Below, one piece after another: positions 22,804 through 31,955 of a stretch of 38,061 nucleotides of DNA; the stretch's first letter is position 1, and each line of letters begins with the position of its first letter. The position numbers and the translations under genes are program-made. Under the pieces are notes generated by a model that did no database searches, was not told the DNA's origin, and saw only the letters and a program-made list of their open reading frames with translations. Origin of the DNA: CAYOUV01 sp964407265 (GTDB taxonomy: Bacteria > Chloroflexota > Anaerolineae > Anaerolineales > Villigracilaceae); contig CAYOUV010000026.1 in NCBI GenBank assembly GCA_964407265.1, positions 1 through 38,061 on the forward strand, written 5' to 3'.

Positions 22804-23678
22804 AGGACCCCATCCAATGTACTCTCACCGTCCGAAAGCACATACAGGCTGTGCGGCTGCTCCCCGGACCGGTCGAAGATAAAATCCGTCACCAGATACC
22901 CCGCAGCAAACATCGTTTCGAGTACCTCGCGTGAAAAGAAGCGCCAGTCACGCCCCAGCGAGAAATCCGCCGCTTTGAGCGCTAAAAAATCGGCTGGGAT
23001 TTCGGCCAGCAAGAGGCGCGCCCCAGGCCGGGCGAACTCTTCCGACGGACGGAGCCAGCCACCCGATCCTGTTTCTGGCTGGTATAGCGGCTGGACTCCG
23101 GCTTTCTCAAAATGGCTCCAGCTGAAAGGCTTGCGCGAGCGCTGGCTCAAACGACGCTCCACGCGCTTGGTATTGACCCACCAATCCACCTGGAAGCGAT
23201 CTGAGGGCAACCCGGCATTCAGGCCGTCGCGCATATCGCCGTACTCCGAACGATGATAGGTGTTGCAGACCGCACCCAGTTTGGCAATGTTGAGATAGGC
23301 ATTACGACTGAGCAGCGGATCATATGTCCAGGTAATGTGGTCCAGTCCCTGCTGGCGGACCATCTGCCATTGGGCGCGCTTGAGCGCAAAGCCCAATCCC
23401 GAATCACGAAAGTCGGGGTGAACGCCGAGCATGTGTGAGCAGTGCTTGGGATGCGGGCCGTCCGGCAGCATCACCAGACCCGGGAAGCCGAAGGCAAAGC
23501 CGACCAGGCGATCCTGTTCGAAGGCGCCCAGCGCCAGCCCGCCATTGTGAACAGCAGTCACCAGCAAATGCACCGGCACTATCTCAGTCTCGCTGTCCGT
23601 CCAGACCTGCCGCTGCAAATCTTCAACGGCTTTCATCTCTTCCGGGGTTTCAAGCAGGCGGATGCTCCAGGATGGCAT
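22800..23678 (-). CDS. Second GNAT-superfamily acetyltransferase-like protein
   Basis: 292-residue predicted acetyltransferase of the COG3375-like type. It carries a GNAT fold in its first 150 residues: VEDLQRQVWTDSETEIVP, then GGLALGAFEQDRLVGFAFGF, given in part, and the CoA-binding region HMLGVHPDFRDSGLGFALKRAQW near residue 95, given in part as VHPDFRDSGLGFALK. LSRNAYLNIAKLGAVCNTY is typical of this subgroup. The C-terminal 130 residues carry no motif I recognise. The start at 23678 lies 4 nt after the SDR stop. The stop overlaps the next start by ATGA. Substrate unknown. Confidence 0.82.
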   Translation of the reverse strand: MPSWSIRLLETPEEMKAVEDLQRQVWTDSETEIVPVHLLVTAVHNGGLALGAFEQDRLVGFAFGFPGLVMLPDGPHPKHCSHMLGVHPDFRDSGLGFALKRAQWQMVRQQGLDHITWTYDPLLSRNAYLNIAKLGAVCNTYHRSEYGDMRDGLNAGLPSDRFQVDWWVNTKRVERRLSQRSRKPFSWSHFEKAGVQPLYQPETGSGGWLRPSEEFARPGARLLLAEIPADFLALKAADFSLGRDWRFFSREVLETMFAAGYLVTDFIFDRSGEQPHSLYVLSDGESTLDGVL

Positions 23679-23682
23679 AGGG

Positions 23683-24684
23683 TTATTTTGGTTTCCTCAA
23701 TCGCCCGCTCAGGGATTGCAGGAACTTTCCGAGCGCATGCACAGCTCGCGAATTGCGCTCCCGCAGGGACTGCCAGGCACTGACATACCAGGGCGTGGTC
23801 ATCAAATAATCCAGGCGGTAAGTAAAACGTGCTGGCATCAGGCCAAAAATACGCGGCAAGGCATTCACTTCGCAGGTGCGGTCTACGGCCAGGTAATCCA
23901 GCCAAAAGGTAGAGACCGGAAATTTGGGGATTGCATTTTCAAGCAAGACCGTCAGCCCGCGCAGCATTGGGATGGACATCGGCACGATCAACCGCTGGCG
24001 GTGGGCGACCGACATGATAATTTCGGACACCTGCTGGATTGAGAAGAATTCGCTCCCACCGACTTCGTAGGTCTGGTTGATTGTCTCGGATCTCTCCAGC
24101 GACCAGAGCAGGCAGGTGACCAGGTCTTCCACCCACAGAGGCTGGACCAGGGTTTGCCCACCATAAGGCAGCGGCAGGATGCCAGGTGCCAGACGCAAAA
24201 GACTGACCAGGTTGGTCGTAAAATGATCTTCCGGTCCAAAGAGAATCGACGAACGGAAAATTGTATAAGGCACACCGCTCTTGCGGAGGTGTTCCTCAGC
24301 CAAGCCTTTGGCGCGATGCACGGGAAAAGCCGAATCCCGGCTAGCATCCAGGTGGCTGACGTAAAAAATACGCTGAATGCCGGAATCGGCGGCCGCTTGA
24401 GTCAGATTCTGTGTCCCCAAAACATCGGTTTTGAACAGGTCACCGCGCGCACCCTGGTTTTCGGCGCTGGCCAGATGGTAGACGATATTCACATCGCGCA
24501 TGGCCGCCCGCAGGCCGCGCACGTCTGCCAGGCTGGAAACTGCCACCTCCACCGGTACTCCGACCGGCAAACGCGGCGTGTGCGGTGAGGGCCGGATCAA
24601 GGTGCGGACCATATGGCCCTGCTCGACCAAATGGCGCAGCAGGACGCGCCCGACAAAACCTGTGCCTCCGGTTACCAGAATCAT
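23683..24684 (-). CDS. Atypical SDR (NDUFA9-like) NAD(P)-binding protein
   Basis: 333-residue protein with a Rossmann fold: VTGGTGFVGRVLLRHL at the N-terminus binds NAD(P), YHLASAEN follows, and the SDR region reads VHRAKGLAEEHL, so the usual catalytic Tyr-x3-Lys is His-x3-Lys. That pattern fits the atypical SDRs related to complex I subunit NDUFA9, which may bind nucleotide without classical oxidoreduction. PYTIFRSSILFGPEDHF and LVQPLWVEDLVTCL are further family features. The C-terminus is basic and may touch membrane. The ATG at 24684 follows a TATAAT by 7 nt, suggesting a leaderless message. It leads a three-gene operon with the two GNAT genes. Confidence 0.87.
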   Translation of the reverse strand: MILVTGGTGFVGRVLLRHLVEQGHMVRTLIRPSPHTPRLPVGVPVEVAVSSLADVRGLRAAMRDVNIVYHLASAENQGARGDLFKTDVLGTQNLTQAAADSGIQRIFYVSHLDASRDSAFPVHRAKGLAEEHLRKSGVPYTIFRSSILFGPEDHFTTNLVSLLRLAPGILPLPYGGQTLVQPLWVEDLVTCLLWSLERSETINQTYEVGGSEFFSIQQVSEIIMSVAHRQRLIVPMSIPMLRGLTVLLENAIPKFPVSTFWLDYLAVDRTCEVNALPRIFGLMPARFTYRLDYLMTTPWYVSAWQSLRERNSRAVHALGKFLQSLSGRLRKPK

Positions 24685-24691
24685 GGATTAA

Positions 24692-24697
24692 ATTATA
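24692..24697 (-). promoter_or_regulatory. -10 box placed for a leaderless SDR transcript
   Basis: TATAAT on the minus strand, 7 nt before the ATG at 24684, with no ribosome site between. The rest of the divergent gap to 24916 is AT-rich and shows no clear promoter for the large sensor gene. Confidence 0.55.
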
Positions 24698-24916
24698 GCA
24701 GTTTCGTCCGCAAAACTGGCAGCGAAAGAAGAAAAACCAGCCAAGTATATCCATGAATTAATTCGAAGGCGAATTCACATCTAAAGTAACATTATTGTAA
24801 GCATATTTCAACATAAAGCAGTTTACAATTAGCAACAAGATTCTGTTTTATTGGTAAACATTGGATATGGGACGGACTCGGCCTTAAGTCCCTTATGACA
24901 AATAAATAGACAAATT

Positions 24917-27900
24917 ATGAAAAAAGCACGATCAGGCGAAAAATCCATTGCAGCCGACATTCAGCCCGATTTCCGCTTACTCTTTAATAACAATCCCCTA
25001 CCCATGTGGGTTTACGACCTGAAGACTTTGCGCTTCCTGGCGGTAAATCATGCCGCCTTAAAACAGTACGGCTATACCCGCGACGAATTCCTGAGCATGA
25101 CCATCGCTGACATCCGCCCCGTGTCGGAGCAGGCGCGCTTGCAGGCTGACCTGCGCAAAAAACGCCCGGCGCTGGCAAATTCCGGGCAGTGGCAGCACCA
25201 ACGCAAGGACGGCACATTGTTCCAGGTTGAGATCGATTCGCATACCATCGATTTCGAAGGGCACAAAGCCGCGTTGGTTGTAGCCAAAGATATCACGCAG
25301 CGCAAGCAAAGCGAACAAGCTTACACTGCTTTGGTGGAAGGTTCACTCCAGGGTGTTGGACTTTTGCAAGAAGGGCGGCTGGTCTTTGCCAACCAGATGA
25401 TGGCAAGTATGCTGGGCTACAGCGTTGAGGAACTGCTCCAGCTATCCCCCGAAAAAGTGCTTGAGTTGATCCACCCCGAAGATCGTCCCAAGGTGGCAGC
25501 CAATATTCAAGCTCGCCTGGCTGGTAAAAACCCGCAAGAACGATATGAAATTCGCAGTACACGCAAAGATGGCAGTCTGGTCTGGGTTGAGCTGTTCTCG
25601 AAGGTACTCCAATATCGCGACAAGCCCGCCATCCAATTCGTGATGATCGACATCAGCGCCCGCAAGCAGACCGAATGGGCGCTGAAGGAAAACGAAGCGC
25701 GCTATCGGGGGCTGTTCGAAGCCGCCCGGGATGGCATTTTCCTGATGGAAGGGGATCAGTTTGTCGAGTGCAATCCCCGCGCGCTGGAAATATTCGGCGT
25801 CACCCGCGAACAAATTATCAAGTTCAACCCCTACGACCGTTTTTCACCGCCGACCCAACCAGATGGGCGCGCATCCAAAGATAAAGCGCTGGAAAAAATC
25901 GAGGCCGCGTTGGCCGGGCAGGCACAATTCTTCGAGTGGACCCATCAGCGCTTGGACGGCACCCTTTTCGAGGCTGAAGTCAGCTTGAACAAGGTCGAGA
26001 TCGGCGAACACGCTTATCTACTGGCATTCGTCCGCGATATCAGCAAACGCAAACAGGCTGAGGAATCATTGCAAAAATCCGAAACCGGCTATCGCCAGTT
26101 ATTCGAGAACGCTGTCGAAGGGATCTACCGCACATCACCTGAAGGACAAATCCTGGCCGCCAACCCGACCTTGGTAAAAATGCTGGGTTACCAATCCGAG
26201 GAAGAACTTAAAGCACTCAACATTGTTCGCGACCTTTACGCCAATCCAGATGATAGGGACTTGGAGACAAAGTCAATCGGCCGGGACGGCACGATCAAAA
26301 ACATCGAAATCACACTAAAGCGGAAGGATGGCCAGGTCGTCTCTGCGCTGGACAATGCGCGCGCCATTCGCGACACCCATGGCAAGCTGCTGCACTATGA
26401 AGGCTTACTGATCGATATCACCGAACGCAAGAGCGCCCAGGAGCAAATTACAAACCTGTCAAAGTTCCCGGAAGAGAATCCCAGCCCGGTGCTGCGCATC
26501 GCCAAAAATGGCCAGGTCCTGTTTGCCAATAAAGCCGGTCAGGCCATCTTGCGCGCGTGGAAGACTGAGATTGGAAAGACCATTCCACTCTCCTGGCTGA
26601 AACAAGTAAAAGCACTGCTCGAAAAAAACATCGTTGATGCAATGGATATTACGATCGAAGATCAAACCTATTCAATTATCTTCGTCCCGGTTCCTGACAG
26701 TGATTATGTAAATTTATACGGACAAGACATAACTGAACGCAAACAAGCTGAAGATATCTTGCGCCGGCGCGTGACCGAACTGGAAGTCCTGTACAGCGCT
26801 GGCTTGGCGCTGTCCAAGTCACTTGATCCCCACCAGATTGGCCAGAGCATCGTCAATATACTCAACCAGCAATTGAACTGGCACCATGCAGCCATCCGCT
26901 TGGTGCACCCAGATGACAGGCTCGAGTTACTGGCTTTCAGCCAACCCGGAATGAAAGACGACGATTTCCAGAAAGAGAAAAAACATCTGGAGAGCTTGAT
27001 CTCCAAGCCCGGGCAAGGTCTATCGGGTTGGGTCCTCCAACACGGCCAGGCTGTCCGCAGCGGAGACGTAGAATCCGACCCGCGTTACGTCTGTACTTTT
27101 CCAAGCATCAAGTCCGGTCTGTATGCCCCAATGAAGGTGGGAGAGCGTATCATTGGCACCATCACGGTCGAGAGCGAGATCCCGCAGGCCTTCGATGAAC
27201 ACGACGAGCGCCTGCTCAACACGCTGGCTTCGCAATCTGCCATTGCTTTCGATAGCGCTCGCCTGTTCCAGGATGCGGTGGCAGCCAGTCAACGGCGCGA
27301 GGTGTTGTACGACATCACCCAGAAGATCGTACGCATCAGCCAGGATTCGGAACAGATCTACCAGGCCGTCCACGAAGCCGTCGCCACCCTGATGCCAGCC
27401 GAAGCCTTCGTCATCAGCCTGGCCGATCACGTAAAACAGGATGTGGAAGTGGTTTACCTGTTCCATGAGGGCAGCCAAGGGCCGGGGCAACATTTGCCAT
27501 TCAGTCAGAGTCTGTCCGGGCACGTGATCCAAACTGGCCAATCCATTACACTCGACGACACCTCTGCTACAGACATCCCGATATTCCAATCCGAGACGCC
27601 GAATCCCATCAAGTCGCTGCTGATGGTTCCCCTGCACGCTGGCGAACGAGTCATTGGTACACTCTCGACCCAGTCTTACACGGCCAACGCCTTCACGGAC
27701 GATGACCTTAAACTACTGGAGATGCTGGCTGCGCAAACTGCCATTGCCTTGGAAAACGCCCGCTTGTTCGATGAGACGCAGCAGCGGGTTGAGGAATTGG
27801 GAATTCTGGCCGAGGTTTCAGCTGCCTTGCGCACCGCGCCAAACCGCGCCCAAATGCTGCCTATTTTGCTGGAGCAACTTACCAAGCTGATTGATGCGCA

Positions 27901-29884
27901 GGGTGTTGCGATTGCCATCAATGATCCGCAAAATGCCGAATCCCTGATCGAATTGGGGATGGGCAAATGGGCGGATTGGACCGGTAAACGATTGCCAATC
28001 AATAAGGGCATTTGCAAAAAAATCAATCGATCCCAACAACCGTATATCAGCCAGGATGCAGGGACTGATCCATTGGTTGTCTATCCCAGTCTTTTGAATG
28101 GTTTGAACGCAGTTGGTGTATTCCCACTGATTGCCGAACATGAAATGATTGGCGCCATCTGGGTCGGGCGTGAAGATCAGATCCAGCAAACGGCTATCCG
28201 TGTTCTGCCGGCTTTGGCAGATATGGTCGCCAATGCCATGCGCCGGGCGGCGCTGCATGAACAAACTGCCCGCCACGCCGATCAAATGGCGGCGGTCAGT
28301 GAGTTAGGGCGTACCCTGGCTGAGAGTTTGGAGTTGTCCCTGATCTACCAGCGTCTAACAAAAGCTATTTACAGCCTGATGGAAGACGTGGCCGGGATGA
28401 TGATATCCCTTTACGATCCCAGGAAAGAACTGATCACCTGTGTCAGTGCACATATCGATGGAGAATTCGTCGATACGGCGAATTTACCACCCATCCCGCT
28501 TGCACCCGAAGGCAGCGGGACCCAAAGCCGGGTCATCCACACCGGTGAAGCGCTGGTCGTCAATAACCTTGAAAAGAACATAAAAAAGAAGGTAAAGGTC
28601 GGCAACACCCAAAAGATGACCGAATCGGCGCTGTACGTTCCAATGATTGCTGAAGGCCGGGTCATCGGCCTGATCCAGGTACAGAGTTACCGTAACAACC
28701 GCTTCAGTACTGAAGATGCCGGGTTGCTCTCTCTGGTTGCCAATACGGCAGCTGTCACGATTGAAAATGCCCGTCTGTTTGGAGAAGTCGAAGAACACGT
28801 GGAACAACTCTCTGCCCTGCGCGCGATCGACACGGCCATTGGAGCCAGCGCTGAATTACGCATTACACTCAGCATCCTGCTGGATAACGTGCTGAGGCTC
28901 TTAAAAGTAGACGCAGCCGATGTCCTGTTTTTCCATCCGGCAAGCATGACACTCGAATACGCAGCCGGGGCTGGATTCCATTCGACAGCCATCACTCGCA
29001 CCAAGGTTCGCCTCGGTGAAGGTCATGCCGGCAAAGTGGGTCTGGAACGCAATATAAATCAGATCATCGACTTGAATGAAGTCAATGAAAATTTCCGGCG
29101 AGCAGATTTATTGAAAAGTGAGGAATTCATCAGCTATATCGGCGTGCCGCTGGTTGCTAAGGGCCAACTCAAAGGCATCCTGGAAGTGTTCCAGCGATCA
29201 CCGTTAAACCCGGATGAGGGCTGGAAGGATTTCCTGCAAATATTAGCCGGTCAGGCTGCCATCGGTGTGGATAGCGCCATGCTGTTCGAAAATCTCGAAC
29301 GTGCCAACATCGAACTGACCATGGCCTACAACGCCACCATCGAAGGCTGGTCCAAAGCACTGGAATTGCGCGATCACGAAACCCAGGGACACACCTTACG
29401 TGTGACCGACATGACACTACGACTTGCACACGAGATGGGAATCAAAGACTTGGAGATGGAGCACGTCCGACACGGCGTATTGTTGCACGACATCGGCAAA
29501 ATGGGCATTCCCGACCAAATCCTGCACAAACCCGGCCCGCTAACAGACCAGGAATGGACCATCATGCGCACGCATCCTAAGATCGCCCATGACCTGTTGG
29601 CCTCCATTGTATACCTACGACCTGCTTTAGATATCCCTTATTGCCACCACGAAAGGTGGGACGGCAACGGATATCCCCGTGGGTTGAAAGGCGAAACCAT
29701 TCCCTTCCCGGCGCGTATCTTCGCCGTAATAGATGTTTACGATGCCCTCACCAACGATCGCCCCTACCGGGTCGCCTGGACGCATGAAAAAGCCTTGGAG
29801 CACATTCGGGTTGAGTCGGGCAAGCACTTCGACCCGGATGTGGTGGAAGCCTTCCTGAAGATGATCGAAAGTGATCAACAATAA
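24917..29884 (+). CDS. Giant PAS/GAF sensor with HD-GYP (c-di-GMP phosphodiesterase) output
   Basis: 1655-residue soluble signalling protein with no membrane helix. About five PAS domains come first, starting near residues 16, 134, 261, 391 and 512; the first four are well formed with ANxAxxxMxGY-like cores, the fifth is degenerate. About five GAF domains follow, starting near 619, 793, 957, 1122 and 1294. The C-terminal HD-GYP domain starts near 1462: the HD pair is in LLHDIGKMGIPDQIL (near 1523) and the signature in HHERWDGNGYPRGLKGE (near 1584). All metal residues look intact, so it probably hydrolyses cyclic di-GMP under control of several bound ligands or redox cues. The ATG at 24917 lacks a good ribosome site. 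It is monocistronic and closed by a hairpin. No GGDEF gene is nearby. Confidence 0.92.
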   Translation: MKKARSGEKSIAADIQPDFRLLFNNNPLPMWVYDLKTLRFLAVNHAALKQYGYTRDEFLSMTIADIRPVSEQARLQADLRKKRPALANSGQWQHQRKDGTLFQVEIDSHTIDFEGHKAALVVAKDITQRKQSEQAYTALVEGSLQGVGLLQEGRLVFANQMMASMLGYSVEELLQLSPEKVLELIHPEDRPKVAANIQARLAGKNPQERYEIRSTRKDGSLVWVELFSKVLQYRDKPAIQFVMIDISARKQTEWALKENEARYRGLFEAARDGIFLMEGDQFVECNPRALEIFGVTREQIIKFNPYDRFSPPTQPDGRASKDKALEKIEAALAGQAQFFEWTHQRLDGTLFEAEVSLNKVEIGEHAYLLAFVRDISKRKQAEESLQKSETGYRQLFENAVEGIYRTSPEGQILAANPTLVKMLGYQSEEELKALNIVRDLYANPDDRDLETKSIGRDGTIKNIEITLKRKDGQVVSALDNARAIRDTHGKLLHYEGLLIDITERKSAQEQITNLSKFPEENPSPVLRIAKNGQVLFANKAGQAILRAWKTEIGKTIPLSWLKQVKALLEKNIVDAMDITIEDQTYSIIFVPVPDSDYVNLYGQDITERKQAEDILRRRVTELEVLYSAGLALSKSLDPHQIGQSIVNILNQQLNWHHAAIRLVHPDDRLELLAFSQPGMKDDDFQKEKKHLESLISKPGQGLSGWVLQHGQAVRSGDVESDPRYVCTFPSIKSGLYAPMKVGERIIGTITVESEIPQAFDEHDERLLNTLASQSAIAFDSARLFQDAVAASQRREVLYDITQKIVRISQDSEQIYQAVHEAVATLMPAEAFVISLADHVKQDVEVVYLFHEGSQGPGQHLPFSQSLSGHVIQTGQSITLDDTSATDIPIFQSETPNPIKSLLMVPLHAGERVIGTLSTQSYTANAFTDDDLKLLEMLAAQTAIALENARLFDETQQRVEELGILAEVSAALRTAPNRAQMLPILLEQLTKLIDAQGVAIAINDPQNAESLIELGMGKWADWTGKRLPINKGICKKINRSQQPYISQDAGTDPLVVYPSLLNGLNAVGVFPLIAEHEMIGAIWVGREDQIQQTAIRVLPALADMVANAMRRAALHEQTARHADQMAAVSELGRTLAESLELSLIYQRLTKAIYSLMEDVAGMMISLYDPRKELITCVSAHIDGEFVDTANLPPIPLAPEGSGTQSRVIHTGEALVVNNLEKNIKKKVKVGNTQKMTESALYVPMIAEGRVIGLIQVQSYRNNRFSTEDAGLLSLVANTAAVTIENARLFGEVEEHVEQLSALRAIDTAIGASAELRITLSILLDNVLRLLKVDAADVLFFHPASMTLEYAAGAGFHSTAITRTKVRLGEGHAGKVGLERNINQIIDLNEVNENFRRADLLKSEEFISYIGVPLVAKGQLKGILEVFQRSPLNPDEGWKDFLQILAGQAAIGVDSAMLFENLERANIELTMAYNATIEGWSKALELRDHETQGHTLRVTDMTLRLAHEMGIKDLEMEHVRHGVLLHDIGKMGIPDQILHKPGPLTDQEWTIMRTHPKIAHDLLASIVYLRPALDIPYCHHERWDGNGYPRGLKGETIPFPARIFAVIDVYDALTNDRPYRVAWTHEKALEHIRVESGKHFDPDVVEAFLKMIESDQQ

Positions 29885-29889
29885 AACCG

Positions 29890-29918
29890 CGGCCGGAAGC
29901 TACCTACACTTCCGGCCG
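29890..29918. terminator. Hairpin between convergent genes
   Basis: CGGCCGGAAG (29890-29899) and CTTCCGGCCG (29909-29918) form a perfect 10-bp stem with a 9-nt loop, with AAAAC before and TTTC after, so it can stop both the sensor gene and the AMMECR1 gene. Confidence 0.7.
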
Positions 29919-29940
29919 TTTCAGTTCTTAATGATTGAAA

Positions 29941-30516
29941 TTATTCGTGAAACTCCTCGACCCGGTAAATCAATACCTCCAGTTTTTTACGCCTCCACAG
30001 ATCTGGTTCTGCACCCATTTTCCAACACAATTGATCGAGAAAGTCAACTTTGTCCGGGATCTTATCCCACACCTGCGGCAGGAAGGTTGCACGCCGAAAG
30101 CCGTCGCGGATCACCACCCCATCCAACCCTGGTTGGAGTTTGGCCAGCAGGTCTTCCGGTCCATCATATGTCAACGCAACGGGCCGCGTCAGACGCGAGA
30201 CTTCCACTTCGATTTGCGGCAGTTCATCAGGCTGTACGGGTGGGAAGCGAAAATCCTCCAGGGCGGCTGCGACAGTATGCTCGCGGACATCTTCCGCCAG
30301 AGGCTGATATGGTTCCAGCGCCCCCACACAGCCGCGCAATTCCCCGCCCTTGGTCAGGGTGACAAATGATGCGCCCTCAGCCTGCAAGCAAGCAGAAAGC
30401 GACTCAAGTTCTAACGGCGGCAATTTTTCTCGGCGCACAGCTCGTTCTAAAACCTGGCGTGCCAGGTGTAGTAAAAATTGCTTTTCTTCCCGTGTCAGAT
30501 CATCGTCTTCTGTCAT
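29941..30516 (-). CDS. AMMECR1-domain protein (AmmeMemoRadiSam system protein A-like)
   Basis: 191-residue cytosolic protein with an AMMECR1 domain over nearly its full length. The signature GELRGCVGALEPYQPLAEDV, quoted in part as LRGCVGALEPYQPL, lies near residue 60; FPPVQPDELPQIEVEVSRL and PGLDGVVIRDGFRRATFLPQVW (in part) are also typical. In many bacteria this protein is encoded with a Memo-like protein and a radical SAM enzyme; neither is seen here. It sits 21 nt after a flavin reductase gene. The biochemical role of the family is not settled. Confidence 0.9.
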   Translation of the reverse strand: MTEDDDLTREEKQFLLHLARQVLERAVRREKLPPLELESLSACLQAEGASFVTLTKGGELRGCVGALEPYQPLAEDVREHTVAAALEDFRFPPVQPDELPQIEVEVSRLTRPVALTYDGPEDLLAKLQPGLDGVVIRDGFRRATFLPQVWDKIPDKVDFLDQLCWKMGAEPDLWRRKKLEVLIYRVEEFHE

Positions 30517-30537
30517 TTAGCCCTCCCTTCCCCGGGT

Positions 30538-31029
30538 TCATGCTTCGTCTAATCGGCGATAGCTCCTGTCGAAATAGATCAGCGGGTGGGTATCCCCATG
30601 CGGGGATCGGACGCTCAGTACTTCTCCGATAAAAGCCGTATTCGTCCCCGCCTGAAATGTATGCACCACATGACAATCCATCTGGGCCAGACTATCCTTG
30701 AGCAGAGGCGCTCCACTGACCATGGTGATCAAATTCAAGCCCGCCATGCGATCTTCATTATCCGAGAAACGACCAGCGAAACGGTCTGAGATCTCCTGCT
30801 GATCGGCTGACAGGATGCTGACTCCGAACTGCTCGGAGCGAGTCACGAGTTCGTGTGTACGACTGGCAGTCTGCAAAGAAATCAACACCAGGGGCGGCTC
30901 TAAAGCCACCGAGGTAAAAGAGCTAACCGTCATACCGTGCTGCTGCCCTTGATGTGCAGCAGTGACGACCGTCACACCTGTGGTCCAATTGCGCATTGCG
31001 CGGCGAAGTTCTTCAGGGTCTAATGTCAT
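30538..31029 (-). CDS. Flavin reductase-like FMN-binding protein
   Basis: 163-residue protein of the flavin reductase (HpaC/NtaB-like) split-barrel family, which reduces FMN or FAD with NAD(P)H for a partner monooxygenase or binds FMN itself. Hallmarks are RAMRNWTTGVTVVTA, then GMTVSSFTSVALEPPLVLISL (in part), SEQFGVSILSADQQ, and RFAGR. The start at 31029 has GGAG 8 nt upstream. The AMMECR1 gene follows at a 21-nt gap on the same strand. No monooxygenase gene is present. Confidence 0.9.
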   Translation of the reverse strand: MTLDPEELRRAMRNWTTGVTVVTAAHQGQQHGMTVSSFTSVALEPPLVLISLQTASRTHELVTRSEQFGVSILSADQQEISDRFAGRFSDNEDRMAGLNLITMVSGAPLLKDSLAQMDCHVVHTFQAGTNTAFIGEVLSVRSPHGDTHPLIYFDRSYRRLDEA

Positions 31030-31145
31030 AATGCGTCTCCAACGTAGACATCATACTACGAGCACGCGCGACGTCAAGGCAAAAAATGCCACCAAAGAGG
31101 GCGTGAAATGCCCCCTTGCCTTTTTAGAATGGCTTGAGTACTATT

Positions 31146-31955
31146 ATGTTAAAGAATCCTATGCAACAGACACCGCGCCCATCCCCGCGAACCGAAAGGG
31201 TTCGCCGCCCAAATACTTTGTTGAGCACCATAACGGTTGCCATTGTGCTGGCGAGCCTCTTTACCTGCATCACACCCGCTGGTTTGTTCACGCCTGTCCT
31301 CTCTGACCAGTTGGCGCTGCTGCTGACTGCCCAACCAGAGGTCAATCAATCCGCATCCACGCCCTATCCACAGCTCAGAATTGGGATCGTCGCCGGGCAT
31401 TCCGGCAACGACTCGGGCGCAGTCTGCCGCGATAGTACCGGCCAGGTCACGCTGACCGAAGCCGACGTCAACTTGAAGATTGCCACACTGGTACAAAAAC
31501 AACTGGTGGACAAGGGCTTCCAGGTTGACCTGCTCAAGGAATTCGATCCGCGGCTGAACGGCTACCGCGCCGTTGCGCTGGTCTCGATCCACAACGATTC
31601 CTGTGACTACATTGACGACCAGGCCACCGGCTTCAAAGTCGCCTCAGCCATGACCACCCGCGATTCAAACCGCGCCTTCCGTCTGACCGAATGCCTGCGC
31701 GATCGCTATGGGCGCATTACCAAGCTACCCTTCCATGCGGGCAGCATCACCGCAGACATGCGCGATTACCACGCCTTCTCGGAAATCGACCCCAACACGA
31801 TCGCCGCCATCATTGAAACCGGATTTCTCAACCTCGACCGCGAAATCCTGGTCAACCATACCGACGTGGTAGCCAATGGGGTTGTACAGGGCATCTTGTG
31901 CTTCGTCAATAACGAGAATATCGAACCGCCTCCCACCCCCACTTTCGCGCCATGA
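31146..31955 (+). CDS. N-acetylmuramoyl-L-alanine amidase (Amidase_3)
   Basis: 269-residue exported zinc amidase that cuts between muramic acid and the stem peptide of peptidoglycan. An N-terminal anchor or signal helix (STITVAIVLASLFTCITPAG, in part) follows a basic segment. The catalytic domain has the zinc residues His in VAGHSGNDSGAVC (near residue 85), Glu in LTEADVNLK (near 103), His in VSIHNDSC (near 148), and the catalytic Glu in AAIIETGFLN (near 225). The C-terminal tail is Pro-rich. The ATG at 31146 is chosen; a TTG 12 nt upstream and an ATG at 31161 are alternatives, none with a strong ribosome site. The last 4 nt overlap the next gene (ATGA), tying it to the L,D-transpeptidase genes. 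Confidence 0.9.
   Translation: MLKNPMQQTPRPSPRTERVRRPNTLLSTITVAIVLASLFTCITPAGLFTPVLSDQLALLLTAQPEVNQSASTPYPQLRIGIVAGHSGNDSGAVCRDSTGQVTLTEADVNLKIATLVQKQLVDKGFQVDLLKEFDPRLNGYRAVALVSIHNDSCDYIDDQATGFKVASAMTTRDSNRAFRLTECLRDRYGRITKLPFHAGSITADMRDYHAFSEIDPNTIAAIIETGFLNLDREILVNHTDVVANGVVQGILCFVNNENIEPPPTPTFAP

Noticed and set aside
22042..23256. 404-codon open frame on the plus strand
   Set aside because: It lies antisense to two GNAT genes with clear motifs and ATGA coupling; its own translation has no domain-like pattern.
31081..31130. Terminator hairpin before the amidase gene
   Set aside because: The stem around GGGC/GCCC is short with a mismatch, and no gene upstream on the plus strand needs it, though a T run follows.
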